In this document: positions 10,838-24,002 of the stretch, piece after piece
How positions within the stretch are numbered: the stretch's first letter is position 1
Layout of the letters: each line of letters starts with the position of its first letter
Assembly: GCF_964340395.1 (NCBI RefSeq)
Contig: NC_135570.1
Location: 17,017,822 to 17,070,321, forward strand
Origin: Glandiceps talaboti
Lineage: Eukaryota; Hemichordata; Enteropneusta; Spengelidae
Direction: 5' to 3'
Length of the DNA: 52,500 nt
Made by a program: the position numbers and the translations under genes
Notes under the pieces: generated by a model
What the model was told of the DNA's origin: nothing
Databases searched by the model: none
The model's input: only the letters and a program-made list of their open reading frames with translations

Positions 10838-12270
10838 GCCATCTCAAAGTAAAAACAAAACAAAACTGTCTCACCGTCTGTATTTATGGTTTTACTGGAT
10901 GAAATGTTCAGCCTGTTTTTGACTTTTCAGCTTTTGATGAAAAAAGTTATTTGGATAGATAATAAAAAGTTATTTGGATAGATAAAAAAAGTTGTTCAAG
11001 CTATGTATGCTTAGAATTCATATTCAGCATTGAAATCAATTCTGGATTGCATTCAAATCTAGAATAAATGTAAATGGATTGATTAAATTAAGGTATTAGT
11101 ATATCCAAATCTTGTGTATTATTGTTTGTATGATAAATTTAGATCGTCCACATTCAGAGAAATTGTGGAATAATCACAGATTGAATCAAAGCAATCGGCA
11201 CTATTCTGTAATTATTATTGCCTTATGATCAGACAACCTTTAACAATTAAATGTATGTATTTGCTTCAAATGATTTTTGCTACAACTGTGAGGTGACATT
11301 GTCATTTAAAAAATAAACATAGTTATTTTAAGATAGCCTGACTTTCATTTAATTTATATTACTTGAGGGATTTATAACTTCTAGGAGTGTTGTATCCAGA
11401 TGTACTTACATTACTAGAGAGGTGCAATTTGTCAAATGTTAACATTGGTGGCAAAGGGTTCAATCTGTACAATATGTGTAATTATACTCCAGTGAGCACT
11501 AACATTCTAAATGTAGAGAATAAATGTAACCAAACTAGAAATAGTCCTCAATAATTTGTTGATAGCAATGTAGAGTACTAGGGTGACAGGTGTGTTATTA
11601 CACTTGACTGGACTCTTAATTACTTGAAGTGAGTGTCAAAGAGTTGTAAAAAGATGTAGGAGTGTTCACCTGCTGTTATATTAAATTTTCATAATTACTT
11701 TTTGAGATGTCGGAAGTGCAGCATAGCAGAATGGGCACAGTTTACTGCATTCTTTGTGTGGATTTATTAGAAACCAAAATAGACTGCTAGTTCATTTCAT
11801 TATATCTACCATGATCAGGTTATTCTATTGATACATGTGTCTCAATTTCTTGTCTTAGACTATCAGTAGTAATATGTATCACATTTACATTATTTTGTAG
11901 TTACATGTACATTATATTGGGTGGATTTCACATTAAAGCTGTACAAAAGTCAATATCGCTGTTTAATTTCTGTAATAATTGAATTATGCATTTAGTATAT
12001 GTATTCAGTGATGAGCAGTGTACATGTACAGTTTATGCTGTGTGATCAGTGAACCCTGGTAACAGAGATGGAGATCTATTAAAAATTGTACACAATATAG
12101 TAATAAGCCCTGTCCCCATGTTGTGTACACAATATAGTAATAAACCCTGTCTCCATGTTCTGGAATGTTCAATCAGTTCTAAATTGAATCAGAATTGGTT
12201 CTTCTCTCCCCATGTATGCACTAAGACTGATTTGAACTAATTTAGTTGAATTGGTTTGAAACCAACTCAG
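10838..12270. other. No gene seen; short local duplications only
   Basis: AT-rich DNA. 'aaaaagttatttggatagat' is locally doubled near 10950-10985, and 'gtacacaatatagtaata' is repeated at about 12087 and 12125. 'gtgaaccctggtaacaga' near 12048 resembles the inner part of the element at 31753-31920 and may be a fragment of it. Confidence 0.5.
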
Positions 12271-13078
12271 AGTGGGGTTTCAAGTACACATTAGCACACT
12301 CCCAGATGTAGTACAAAACTCAGAAATATATCTATTCGCAGACGATATTAAAGTTTTCAGGGGAATATTCAAGGAAGAAGACTGTGATTGCTTACAAGCA
12401 GATTTGATAATATGTATACTTGGACAGAGAACTCTCTTCTGAATTTCATCCAGATAAATGTGCCAGTATGCGGATAGGAAAGACATTCTTGCCAGATAGA
12501 TCATATACCATGGGACAAAATAAGGTCAAACTTAGAAATACAAAGGAAGAGAAGGATATAGGAGTAATCGTGGATGATAAGCTATCCTTTTCAAGTCACA
12601 TGTCTACAAAAATTAACAAGACAAATTCCATAATCGGTCTGATAAGGAGAACTTATGCTCATCTTGACAAAGAAAGTTTCTTATTATTGTACAAAGGTCT
12701 GGCCAGGCCACATTTGGAATATGCCAATCAAGTTGGGCACCTTACCTTAGAGAGGATATTATTGCCATTGAGAACGTACAATGCAGAGCTACCAAGTTAA
12801 TTCCAGGATTTAGAGAATTGTCATACCAGGAAAGACTAAGGCGTCTGAACTTACCAAGTTTGGCTTACCGTCGTTTACGGGGAGATATGATTGAACTCTA
12901 TAAAATTATGTCGGGGAAATATGACACTAGAGTGACTGATTTTGTCAAGACCAGACATTGTGACACTAGAGGGCATCAATATAAACTGTACAAAGTCCAT
13001 ACTAGGCTGGATATTAGAAAATTTTCTTTTGTACATAGAAGTATAAACCAATGAAATAGTCTTCCCAATTACATTTAG
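12271..13078 (+). pseudogene. LINE (CR1/Jockey-like) reverse transcriptase, palm-to-C-terminus, degenerate
   Basis: The translation shows the catalytic YLFADD motif (FADD at 12335-12346), then after a frame change NFHPDKCASMRIG-type sequence, EKDIGVIVDDKLSFSSHM, an LLYKGLARPHLEYANQV block, AIENVQCRATKLIPGF, YRRLRGDMIELYKI, and near the end RKFSFVHRSINQ followed by an in-frame TGA where W is expected, then NSLPNYI and a stop at 13076-13078. This is the order of the second half of a CR1-type ORF2 reverse transcriptase. Breaks: the segment between the SGV.QG motif and the FADD region appears deleted near 12280; frame changes lie near 12450 and 12740; TGG has become TGA at 13052. All endonuclease and the N-terminal half of the polymerase are missing. 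It is a dead, 5'-truncated insertion. Confidence 0.9.
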
Positions 13079-14297
13079 ATAGACACTGGGAAGGACTTGC
13101 AAATGAAATTTAAATTGAAGACTATGCAAGCATACGCACTGATAAGACTTTAGTTAAACCTGATCTGATATCAGTGGCCTACATTTTTGTAAATAAGGCC
13201 TGAAATCAGAAATATAGCTGTATACCTGTGTATATAGTCTAAATCAACTTTAATGTCTGTGGAGGCTACTGGTGTTGATCAATATAAAAATGTAAAATAA
13301 ATAATGTGATAAATTTCAATCCAACTATAAAAAGAATAACCCTTTATATACAGTACAGTCTATCAAGTAGAAGGAGAATTTCTCACCACTAGGTTCAAGT
13401 ACAGAGGATAATGCCAATTCCATAGAAATTGATTTTGTAAATATTATATTCATCAAAAAAAAAAAAAAATGTAAGAGACATCTAGTAATAAACAGAAATA
13501 CCATTCAGTAGAAATCTAACTTGCACTGTCAAATTGAGTTCTGACTTGAAATGTTGAAACAGCTTACACATGTAGGACTTTTGTTATAAGAATACAAAGT
13601 TGCAATGATTTGTCACATAGCAGCAAGTATGGGGTAATGAATGTGTTATAAAATAAGAAACAAAAACATCTTTGTTAATCTTTGTGCATTGGATGAAGTG
13701 ATTTGATACGTGGTCCACACTAAACTCTGTGTGCATCCAATATACAGTAACAGTACTTTCATTTCATGGTAAAGCCACTGTTCCGCTTCTAGGCAATGTG
13801 TAGAAATATCACCAACAAAAGCATCTCAGTTGTGAAAGTAATGTTTACATGCATGAAGGACTCGTTGTAGAAGACCTTGTCACTCACTAATCGTACAAGT
13901 GAAAGAGACTCGGCTTACACTGCAATGTACACCGAAATGTAGTGGTTTTGTAGTAAGGGCTATCTGAGAACACAGCTACTTGTTACACTAGCAACAGAGA
14001 AGTAACCATACAACCGCTGTTACTGTGACATCCAGGCCATTGATACATGTACACAGTTCACTACTGGGTCAGTGACATACTTGTATACCACCAGCCAGGT
14101 TCTAAGGCCAGTCTAGAAGAAACCTTTGTCTGTTTTATTGAGAAACACTTATGTCTCAAAATACTTCTGAATGCCTGTAAAAGAAATAAAAAAAATGTAA
14201 TTTAAAATGCTTGTAAAAAGTAGTCAGGGAAAATAGATAGACAATTAAATTTGAATGAAGAAACATATGCCATTGAAGAGAGTGAAGGGAATGGAAT
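13079..14297. other. No gene seen
   Basis: AT-rich DNA with an A-run at 13456-13469. No repeat or exon was recognised. Confidence 0.5.
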
Positions 14298-14605
14298 GAA
14301 AATGGTGGATAAATTGCAATATTATGAAAATGGTGGATAAATTACAATATTATGAAAATGGTGGATAAATTACAATATTATGAAAATGGTGGATAAATTA
14401 CAATATTATGAAAATGGTGGATAAATTACAATATTATGAAAATGGTGGATAAATTACAATATTATGAAAATGGTGGATAAATTACAATATTATGAAAATT
14501 GTGGATAAATTACAATATTATGAAAATGGTGGATAAATTACAATATTATGAAAATGGTGGATAAATTACAATATTATGAAAATGGTGGATAAATTACAAT
14601 ATTAT
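14298..14605. repeat. Minisatellite, 28-bp unit, 11 copies
   Basis: 'gaaaatggtggataaattac' followed by 'aatattat' recurs every 28 bp with almost no variation (one 'attgc' and one 'attgtgg' variant). The array is young or strongly homogenised. Confidence 0.97.
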
Positions 14606-15512
14606 GAAGTTTGACAGTTATAATTCTAAACTTTGTAGTTTTACTATGACTCTGAGTAATTTTGTGAAATACATTTCCTGAAATTATTAATCTTTTAACC
14701 ATACAAAAAAAATTGAAATCGACATTTTGTATAGCATTCATGTACATGCTTCAGTATACAAGTAGTTCATTGAGTCTGATTGCAAATTGGAAACATTTAT
14801 TTGTGATTGGCAGCACTCCAAAGTCTAAAAAATGTGTGTAACTACCAGACTTTATCAAATAAAAGTACAGTCAGGAAGGGATCACAGGACAAATAGAAAC
14901 TCATAAATGTCCGAATCTGTGAAATTAGCTACCACACAGGTGTGTGCTGATAAGATTATAGGCAGATATTATCCCCATCATTATACTTTGTTGTCATGAC
15001 AACATTTACATATAACCATCAACACTGTGAGTTCACCTAGGGTGAGACACATCTCATGGTACATGTACATGTATAGTACAGGATACAACACTGGTAGCAC
15101 CCATGTACATGTACATGCATGTAGATTTAAAATAACCAAACAAAGGACAGGGAGGGGGGGGGGGGGTAACAAACATAAATGTGAGATTATTCCCCCTTCT
15201 CCCTCTACCACTTTTCTTATGAAAAAAGGAGATTTTCATCCTTCCATGTATAAAGTGAGGAAGTAAATATGTTCATATTTAAATTTTGGTAAATTGTATG
15301 TTTTGCTTGGAAACGCATAGCAACAGCATATAGTGAACTAGGTACATAAATGTCTATGGTAGAATCAGAAGTTGTGTATAATGTATATGTGTGTATGTTC
15401 ATGTAAATATGTACATATCTGTCTGCATCAGTGTTTGTGGTCTAAACAATATGTAGTGAGTACTTTAAAAACAAATCAAACAAATGCTAGGCAAATTTGA
15501 AGAAGAAAAAAA
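14606..15512. other. No gene seen; TACATGTA-rich
   Basis: Contains two clusters of overlapping TACATGTA words (15060-15072 and 15103-15122), which give palindromic DNA and spurious ORFs on both strands, and a G-run at 15153-15167. No exon evidence. Confidence 0.5.
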
Positions 15513-15514
15513 TA

Positions 15515-15985
15515 CAACGGAAATCAAAAACCCTGAAACAAAACGTTGCCTGGTTCGACAAAAATCTCACTAACATTGCCACAGTTTTTGTCTGGCCAGA
15601 CAAAATATCTCTTTGATGTTGTAAATGTTCTCGTCTGGCTCGACAAAAATCTAATTAATATTTCCACATGTTATCGTCTGGCACTACAAGAACTGAACTA
15701 CAATTGATACATTTTAGTCAATTGACTGTCTCAAAAATATCAAAGAACACACCAGACCTTAGGTTTACCAGACAGGACATATAAATTTGGCGTTGATCTC
15801 CTAAGATAATGGTAGCTCACGCAAAGAAAGTATAACAATGTTGGTAAAGATGTTTGTCACGCCAGACAATTGACGAAACACTGTTGGTAAGATTTTTGTC
15901 TAGCCAGCCAATAGAATGTAGCTTTGTTAATGAGATTTTTGTTGAGCCAGACGACGTTTTGTTTCAGGGTTTATGATTTCCGTTG
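15515..15985. mobile_element. MITE with 60-bp terminal inverted repeats and TA target duplication
   Basis: The left end CAACGGAAATCAAAAACCCT continues for about 60 bp and is matched, inverted, at the right end with about 6 mismatches. TA dinucleotides flank both ends (15513-15514 and 15986-15987), as expected for Tc1/mariner-type transposition. Inside, the word 'gtctggctcgacaaaaatct' and variants recur several times on both arms in inverted orientation, at roughly 60-bp spacing. There is no coding capacity, so any movement would need a transposase from elsewhere. Confidence 0.85.
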
Positions 15986-15987
15986 TA

Positions 15988-16652
15988 ATGTTACCATAAT
16001 TTGGAATTGCAGAACAATAAAAAGCATCTAAAAGTGAGGTATATTTGTCAAATTTCCAAGCTTTACAAAAAAATGGAACAGATAGATCATACTGAGAAGG
16101 AAGGAAGAAGGAGGGGAGGTAAGGTTTCCTACTCAACTATGGGGACTTGAAGTAACAGCTATCACCAGTCAGCCATAATCATGCTATGGTTTGATATTGT
16201 GCTGTGGCTACATGTACAAATGTTGTGTCAGTTTTGTATCAAAACATTCCATTAATCAGTGAAAAGAACAACATCATTTGAAAATATATAGTTAGATTTT
16301 ATTGTGCATGACTACTAGGTGTGGTGTTTAGTCCTTGTTGCATACTTTCATGATTACATGTCAGTTTTTACTTGTGCACTTGAAACAGCTTTGAAAGGAT
16401 TGTCTTTTCTTCAACTAATGTACTCGGACAGTGAAAGACGATTCCTTTGAAATTGAAGACCTGCTATTGACTTGTCCAAACAAAAAAATGTACCTATGAA
16501 TGGAAACAATTGTCTTTAAAACTAGAATTAATAGGTGAGAAATATCAATAAAACCTATTCAACAACCAAGCAGGGAATTCAGACATATTTGCATACAACA
16601 TTGATGGCTGTCTTTTAGGTTGAGATGTAAACAACAAGTATGTAGAATCAAA
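15988..16652. other. No gene seen
   Basis: AT-rich DNA. The ORF at 15927-16136 (minus) overlaps the MITE end and is not supported. Confidence 0.5.
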
Positions 16653-18438
16653 GACCCTACACTGTACATTGTATGTGTAGGGTCTATAGTATAATCAGAG
16701 ACCCTACATTGTATGTGTAGGGTCTATAGTATAATCAGAGACCCTACATTGTATGTGTAGGGTGTATGGTATAATCAGAGACCCTACATTGTATGTGTAG
16801 GGTCTAGAGTATAATCAGAGACCCTACATTGTACGTGGAAGGTCTATGGTATAATCAGAGACCCTACATTGTACGTTTAGGGTCTATGGTATAATCAGAG
16901 ACCCTACATTGTATGTGTAGGGTCTATGGTATAATCAGAGACCCTACATTGTATGTGTAGGGTCTATAGTATAATCAGAGACCCTACATTGTATGTGTAG
17001 GGTCTAGAGTATAATCAGAGACCCTACATTGTACGTGTAATGTCTATGGTATAATCAGAGACCCTACATTGTACGTTTAGGGTCTATGGTATAATCAGAG
17101 ACCCTACATTGTATGTGTAGGGTCTATGGTATAATCAGAGACCCTACATTGTACGTGTAGGGTCTATGGTATAATCAGAGACCCTACATTGTACGTGTAG
17201 GGTGTATGGTATAATCAGAGACCCTACATTGTACGTGTAGGGTCTATGGTATAATCAGAGACCCTACATTGTATGTGTAGGGTCTATAGTATAATCAGAG
17301 ACCCTACATTGTACGTGTAGGGTGTATGGTATAATCAGAGACCCTACATTGTACGTGTAGGGTGTATGGTATAATCAGAGACCCTACATTGTACGTGTAG
17401 GGTCTATGGTATAATCAGAGACCCTACATTGTACATGTAAGGTCTATGGTATAATCAGAGACCCTACATTGTACGTGTAGGGTGTATGGTATAATCAGAG
17501 ACCCTACATTGTACGTGTAGGGTCTATGGTATAATCAGAGACCCTACATTGTATGTGTAGGGTCTATAGTATAATCAGAGACCCTACATTGTATGTGTAG
17601 GGTCTAGAGTATAATCAGAGACCCTACATTGTACGTGTAATGTCTATGGTATAATCAGAGACCCTACATTGTACGTTTAGGGTCTATGGTATAATCAGAG
17701 ACCCTACATTGTATGTGTAGGGTCTATGGTATAATCAGAGACCCTACATTGTACGTGTAGGGTCTATGGTATAATCAGAGACCCTACATTGTACGTGTAG
17801 GGTGTATGGTATAATCAGAGACCCTACATTGTACGTGTAGGGTCTATGGTATAATCAGAGACCCTACATTGTACGTGTAGGGTCTATAGTATAATCAGAG
17901 ACCCTACATTGTACGTGTAAGGTCTATGGTATAATCAGAGACCCTACATTGTACGTGTAAGGTCTATGGTATAATCAGAGACCCTACATTGTACGTGTAA
18001 GGTCTATGGTATAATCAGAGACCCTACATTGTACGTGTAAGGTCTATAGTATAATCAGAGACCCTACATTGTACGTGTAGGGTCTATGGTATAATCAGAG
18101 ACCCTACATTGTACGTGTAGGGTCTATGGTATAATCAGAGACCCTACATTGTACGTGTAGGGTCTATGGTATAATCAGAGACCCTACATTGTACGTGTAG
18201 GGTCTATAGTATAATCAGAGACCCTACATTGTACGTGTAGGGTCTATGGTATAATCAGAGACCCTACATTGTACGTGTAGGGTCTATGGTATAATCAGAG
18301 ACCCTACATTGTACGTGTAGGGTCTATGGTATAATCAGAGACCCTACATTGTACGTGTAGGGTCTATGGTATAATCAGAGACCCTACATTGTACATGTAA
18401 GGTCTATGGTATAATCAGAGACCCTACATTGTGCGTAG
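16653..18438. repeat. Minisatellite, 40-bp unit, about 44 copies, no indels
   Basis: Units read 'ataatcagagaccctacatt' then 'gtacgtgtagggtctatggt'. Each contains an inverted pair ACCCTACA / TGTAGGGT separated by 7 nt. The 40-bp phase appears kept through the array; variation is by substitution only (gtatg/gtacg/gtttag, ctatag/ctagag/gtatgg). A block at 16921-17260 is repeated identically at 17521-17860, an offset of 600 bp or 15 units. Confidence 0.97.
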
Positions 18439-18510
18439 TTCCGATTACACTCAATTTTAGAATAGGGTAGGTGGAGTAGTTAGATTTGTTAATTTTATTT
18501 TTTACATATA
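18439..18510. repeat. Family C repeat end
   Basis: 'gttccgattacactcaattt' and the following 'tagaatagggtaggtgga' match, inverted, the ends of the copies at 44549-44735 and 49052-49400. It abuts the 40-bp array directly. Confidence 0.7.
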
Positions 18511-18519
18511 TAATTATAT

Positions 18520-18589
18520 AGAAAGAGTTCCAGTACTACCAAAACTATATATATATATATATAGTTTTGGTAGTACTGGAACTCTTTCT
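18520..18589. repeat. Perfect 70-bp palindrome
   Basis: Two 35-nt arms, exact inverse complements with no spacer. The left arm starts 'agaaagagttccagtactac' and the centre is an (AT) run at 18546-18563. It can form a cruciform or an RNA hairpin. Confidence 0.97.
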
Positions 18590-20084
18590 TGGGTGTAACT
18601 CGGAGTTTCACGCATATTGCGATCATCAGACACTCAGAGTGTTTTTAAGACCTTAGTAATAGTAACCTAATTTTGAAAGGCATATTTTTAGTGTACAGTG
18701 TATATTGTATTATTGATAAGTCACTTCAACTCACTGTTTATTCTACTTAGTATTTCTGGTATTTCTGTGAATGACACATTGACATATTATTTGTTTTATT
18801 GTGTACAGAAATACTACAAATTCACTATTGATCACTTGCAAATTTCCCAATGGTTGTACGTGACTTGGCCTCACAATGAAGGCATATAGAAAAATTATCA
18901 ATGTTTACATCCTGTATCTATGGCAACCACCTCTTCATAACCTACTGAATGCCATCAGTGGAATAACAAGCAATTATAAACTCTCCCCACAGAAATGATC
19001 ACAAAATGAAAATAATCTTGTAATTCCAACCTCAAAAATGATATCCATGTAATCGTCCTCTCTCTCAAATTTGTATTGAATAAAGTAAGAACTACTGTTC
19101 AGGTGTAGATGAAATAAAGGAAGTATACAGTTTGGTGATTAATTTCTAAAAAATATGTTAGCTTTGTCCTAATTAAAGAGGACATGATTTTCATCTTTTT
19201 TCCCTGTAATGTAGTATAGGGGTTTATGACTGAGTATATTGTAAATGAAATGTATTATTATAGTATGTGCACATACAAATGTATATTCAAGATATACTTG
19301 TCCATCTTTAGTATTTCAATCATATCAACTAGAGTAGTTCAGTGTGTTGTCCTACATCCCAGACTCACACATAAGTAGTTTTAAATAACATAAATGTGTG
19401 ATGTTACAGAATATAACTACATGTAGTTCATAACACCATGCAGTGATGCCCATTATACTTGTACTATAGCAGTTCCTTCCTATTTTTCCAATCTTATACA
19501 TATGTACTGTCATAAATTTGAAAAGTATGTGATCTTTCCCAAACTGTAGAGAACTTGTTCTTGTTTTCAAGTGTATTTCCAAATCTATCAATTCTCTCTT
19601 GTTACCACATGGTATTTTCTTTTCTTAAGTGCAATAAATTTAGAACTGACATTTTTGATAAATTTGCAGTTTTGGGTTTTGACACTGTGTTTGCATAGTT
19701 ATATAGACTTGATACAATTTAAGATACATACAATGTATACCTTGGAAAATTGTCTTTGAAAACAAATCAGTGACCTGGGAATGTATTTGTGAGGTATTGG
19801 ATTGCATTCAGTCTGTCTCTAGGATCAAGCCAGTCCTAACGTCAGTGTAGTGATTTCCTATTTGTTACCGTTACTTCAAATCATTTTGACATGATCTATG
19901 ACCTTACATCATGGATCAAATAACTGTTGAGCTCTGGCATCCCTCGCTTTGATGGATAACTTTGACAACAACTCGGCGAGGTTATTTCCCGCGAAATCCT
20001 CCATGTTGATGCATGTCGTCATAGTAATGCACTGTGGCTACGTCATCGAATCAAGTAAACAGGATCAAATTTAACGTGTCGGGA
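18590..20084. other. No gene seen; CpG-bearing patch near 19930-20050
   Basis: AT-rich DNA up to about 19900. The patch at 19930-20050 has more CpG ('actcggcgaggttatttccc', 'cgcgaaatcc') and may belong to an unrecognised element that ends in the motif cluster at 20098-20201. Confidence 0.4.
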
Positions 20085-20097
20085 CAGTACACCAAAC

Positions 20098-20201
20098 TGA
20101 ATCGATTCAAATCCATTTCTAACATTTCATATCGGAACATAAACTGAATTTGAATCGGTTTAACTGAATCGATTCAATTTGATTCGATTCGAAATCGATT
20201 C
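20098..20201. repeat. Cluster of GAATCGATTC-type words
   Basis: Within about 100 bp the words 'tgaatcgattcaa' (twice), 'gaatcggttt', 'gattcgattcgaa' and 'aaatcgattcat' occur. All are variants of a self-complementary GAATCGATTC core. They may be a degenerate tandem array or a protein-binding cluster. Confidence 0.5.
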
Positions 20202-20249
20202 ATATGGGGACATGGCTTCTGTAGTCCGTATATAGTAAGCTACTCAGTT

Positions 20250-20545
20250 CAGTGAATCAACCAAAGTTTGTTTATAATATATACTGACAGTTTATAACAA
20301 CATAAACAATATTGTCTTGCCATTTCTTGAATACAAATATTTGCCAAGTAAAAATAATTACCACTATAGTTTGGCTTCAGCCTTTGCATTATGTTTTGTA
20401 TCTCTTTCCCCATTTTCAATCTGAAAAGGTTCTTTCCAGCATGTACAGGGACTGGAGTGAGGTAATGCATGTTGAGGTATTTTGTTGAGAATTATTAATA
20501 TTGCGAAATGTCAAGTACAAAGTTTAAAATACAATGGAATGTAGG
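20250..20545. repeat. Family D dispersed repeat, copy 1
   Basis: Matches 36455-36795 over its length. Shared words in order are 'gtgaatcaaccaaa', 'gtcttgccatttc', 'caagtaaaaataatta', 'tttggcttcag', 'tttgcattatgtttt', then 'catgttgaggtattttgttg' and 'attgcgaaatgtcaagtaca'. This copy lacks a segment of about 40 bp present in copy 2 ('catcagtgatcataccgcga'). Confidence 0.85.
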
Positions 20546-20605
20546 GCCAATTTCATCTGCTAGTAAACTAGTTAAAGATATCAAGCTGGAAAGGTTAGAA
20601 TTGTA

Positions 20606-20614
20606 CATAAACAC

Positions 20615-20657
<43 letters not shown>

Positions 20658-20661
20658 TACA
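20606..20661. repeat. (CACATA)n microsatellite
   Basis: About nine perfect hexanucleotide units. Confidence 0.97.
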
Positions 20662-21139
20662 ATGTACATATTAAGCTTTTACAGTAATATAACTTATAAT
20701 TGTGTAACTTCTGATCAATGAAAGTGAGAAGGATAATGTCATGGAAACGGGAAAATATCACTAAATCGACGCCCACACTGCCGTGTCACACTCACAAAAG
20801 ACAAATAAAAGTCCACACAGAACAGATTTTACTCAACTTGAAGAAATTCCCAACTTCCAGTTGGGAAAGCCATCTATGATAAGGAATGTGCAGAAATTGC
20901 CGTTGAGTATAGTGCTTTGTAGTCTTGCGACAAATATGAAAATAAACAGAAAAACCATGTCTTCACGGTGAAAATTTCAAGTGTACCAAAAAGAAATGTC
21001 ACTGTCGATGATCACTACACAACAACATGAGTATGAGTGTCTATTACAGGAGTGGGTTACATTGTAGCAAGCGTGTGATGTGGTGTGATGTAATTGGTTG
21101 CTTGTTCCTAGCAACCTTTATTTATGAATATATAATAAG
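20662..21139. other. No gene seen
   Basis: Single-copy-looking DNA. A 62-codon + frame at 20783 has no splice or domain support. Confidence 0.5.
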
Positions 21140-21925
<786 letters not shown>

Positions 21926-24002
21926 TTGGAGTTAGGAAATGTCTGATTTTTTGGCAGGTGAGGTGTAATTTTAGCAGAGAAATCCACCCAATTTTGCGAT
22001 TCAGATCTGAATCACTTCTGTCTATTTGCGTTTATGTTACATGAATTGTAGCTTTTGCTTCCAGTTAAACATCAGAACAAAAAAAGTACTGAAACTGAAG
22101 AAAAAGCCCTCAAATCATATCAAATGCTACAATTATTGCAGCTACTCTGGCCCAAATATTGCATTACTTTACATGATCAAATGTAACATATTGTGTTCGT
22201 ACATAAACAGGATTAGGATTAAAAGATTATCTCTAAAGCAAATAAGTGACATCTTCACACCAAGGGAAAAGCAGCATTTCTAGTCTGCTCTCTAGTGGTC
22301 TGAGATTGAGCCCACATTGTAATCTTTGGTAAAGTCTTCAGTGTTCAGAATGGTCATACCTCTTTGTACTCAGTTTCAAATTTATTTCTCACAAAAAGGC
22401 AACTAAAGTTTGGAACATTTCTCTTGAAGCATGTCACAAGAAAAAGGGTACTTGTCTTTGAATGTTTGTTTCAGTTACTCAGTTTATAGGATGGGATGTC
22501 TCTCTAGGGTTTATGCTCAGTCATGATGGTAATATTACTACTGTCTTAGGGCTTTATGGTAGTTATGAGTGTGTACATGTAGACATTGTGGTTGATCAAT
22601 TGCCATAGGTGGTTGTTTTTATGAGCCCTTCCATAAGCTGAATATGCATGCAAAAATAAGCCATTGTTCTCTGTTTGTACACATTTTCTACTGCCTTCTC
22701 TGGCAGGCTGTTATTTATATCATGGAATGTGGAGATTTTGTGACCCTCAAATCTATCAGAAGAAAGCCCAATGTCTAGCATCTAGACTAAGTAACAATCA
22801 GGCTGTATTACACTTACAGTGTTTTGTGTTTATAATTATGTACTCTAGTATATGTTATACTGTTGAATGTTGTGTGACATTCTCTGAACACACAAAGGAT
22901 GAAAACTCAGGGCAAATGGTTAATAGTGATAAGTTGCACTATAACTGATTGCCAAACCATTAATGGAGTCATTTATAAGAGTAGGTCTTTTGTATCATGG
23001 AAGTATAACTCTGTGTTTTATGCTTCCATGTTTGTATGTAGGTTTCTGTATGTGTTATACATGTACATGTATATAAATTTGCTATGGACAGAATGACCTG
23101 AAAATTCTAATGTACCAAGGTACAAGTACTCTGAGTTCTCTCATAATTCAGGTACTCCAGACTTGCCAGCACGTACTTGCTACTTACAAATCATTTGCAG
23201 TCTGCTGTATTAATGTCAAACATGTCACACTGACACCAAACATAGACGACCATGATGTAGCTGCAGGCACCACATTGATACACTTGAAATGGAACAGAAT
23301 GGAGAAGGTAAAAGACTTCATACGCTATACATTGTAGCTGACAGTAATGCATGAGTGTTTTTTTTAAAGCTGTGGTATTTGCTGTAAGGCCAGTATTTAT
23401 TGGCACTTGAACAGTCTGGTACACACGTAAAGAACAGAGAAGTACGTTTGTAAAGCATGGGATAGTGATAGTTTAGGCTATGGCAGGACTCTATTGTTGT
23501 TCGTTTTTTTTGTAACCAAAATAAATCATAATAAACCAGTACCCAATACACTCGCTACTTCTAAGTATAATTGTGTATCATGTTGAAATTGAAAATGGAA
23601 AGAAAGTCTCTTATTTATGTACACAAACAGAAATGATATTTTGTATTGTGTTACTATAATCCAAGCCAATTGAAAAAGTAACTTGCTAGTTTTCACTAAA
23701 GTTAAAAAGTAACTTGCTAGTTTTCACTAAAGTTAAAAAGGAAGTCCTGTATGTCTTTATTTTATGGTTGATATTAAAACAAATTTAATTTTGGTAAATT
23801 CCTCAATTTTAACCTACATGTCCTACATGTACATTTTTTTAGTGCAGAAATAATGGATACTACATTGTAGTATTTGTACCCAAAGATTTGAACCAATCCT
23901 TTTTCAAACTTTTTAGGAAACTGGCATTTTGATAATTATAATAACTGGCATAAAAATAATAAACTAAACTATTTCATCAAAATAAATTTGGAAATTTGTT
24001 GA
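21926..24002. other. No supported gene; weak exon-like island
   Basis: 'ctgctctctagtgg' at 22285-22298 is the inverse of a CTCF-like word with one core mismatch. A + frame at about 23154-23308 has a more protein-like translation (PNIDDHDVAAGTT) bounded by 'ataattcag' and 'gagaaggtaaaa', which could be splice sites, but nothing connects it to other exons. A 32-bp direct duplication ('aaaaagtaacttgctagttt') lies at about 23674-23738. Confidence 0.4.

Noticed and set aside
16653-18438. CRISPR-like regular array with a palindromic repeat
   Set aside because: The 'spacers' are not unique: the whole 40-bp unit repeats. The context is a eukaryotic genome and there are no cas genes.
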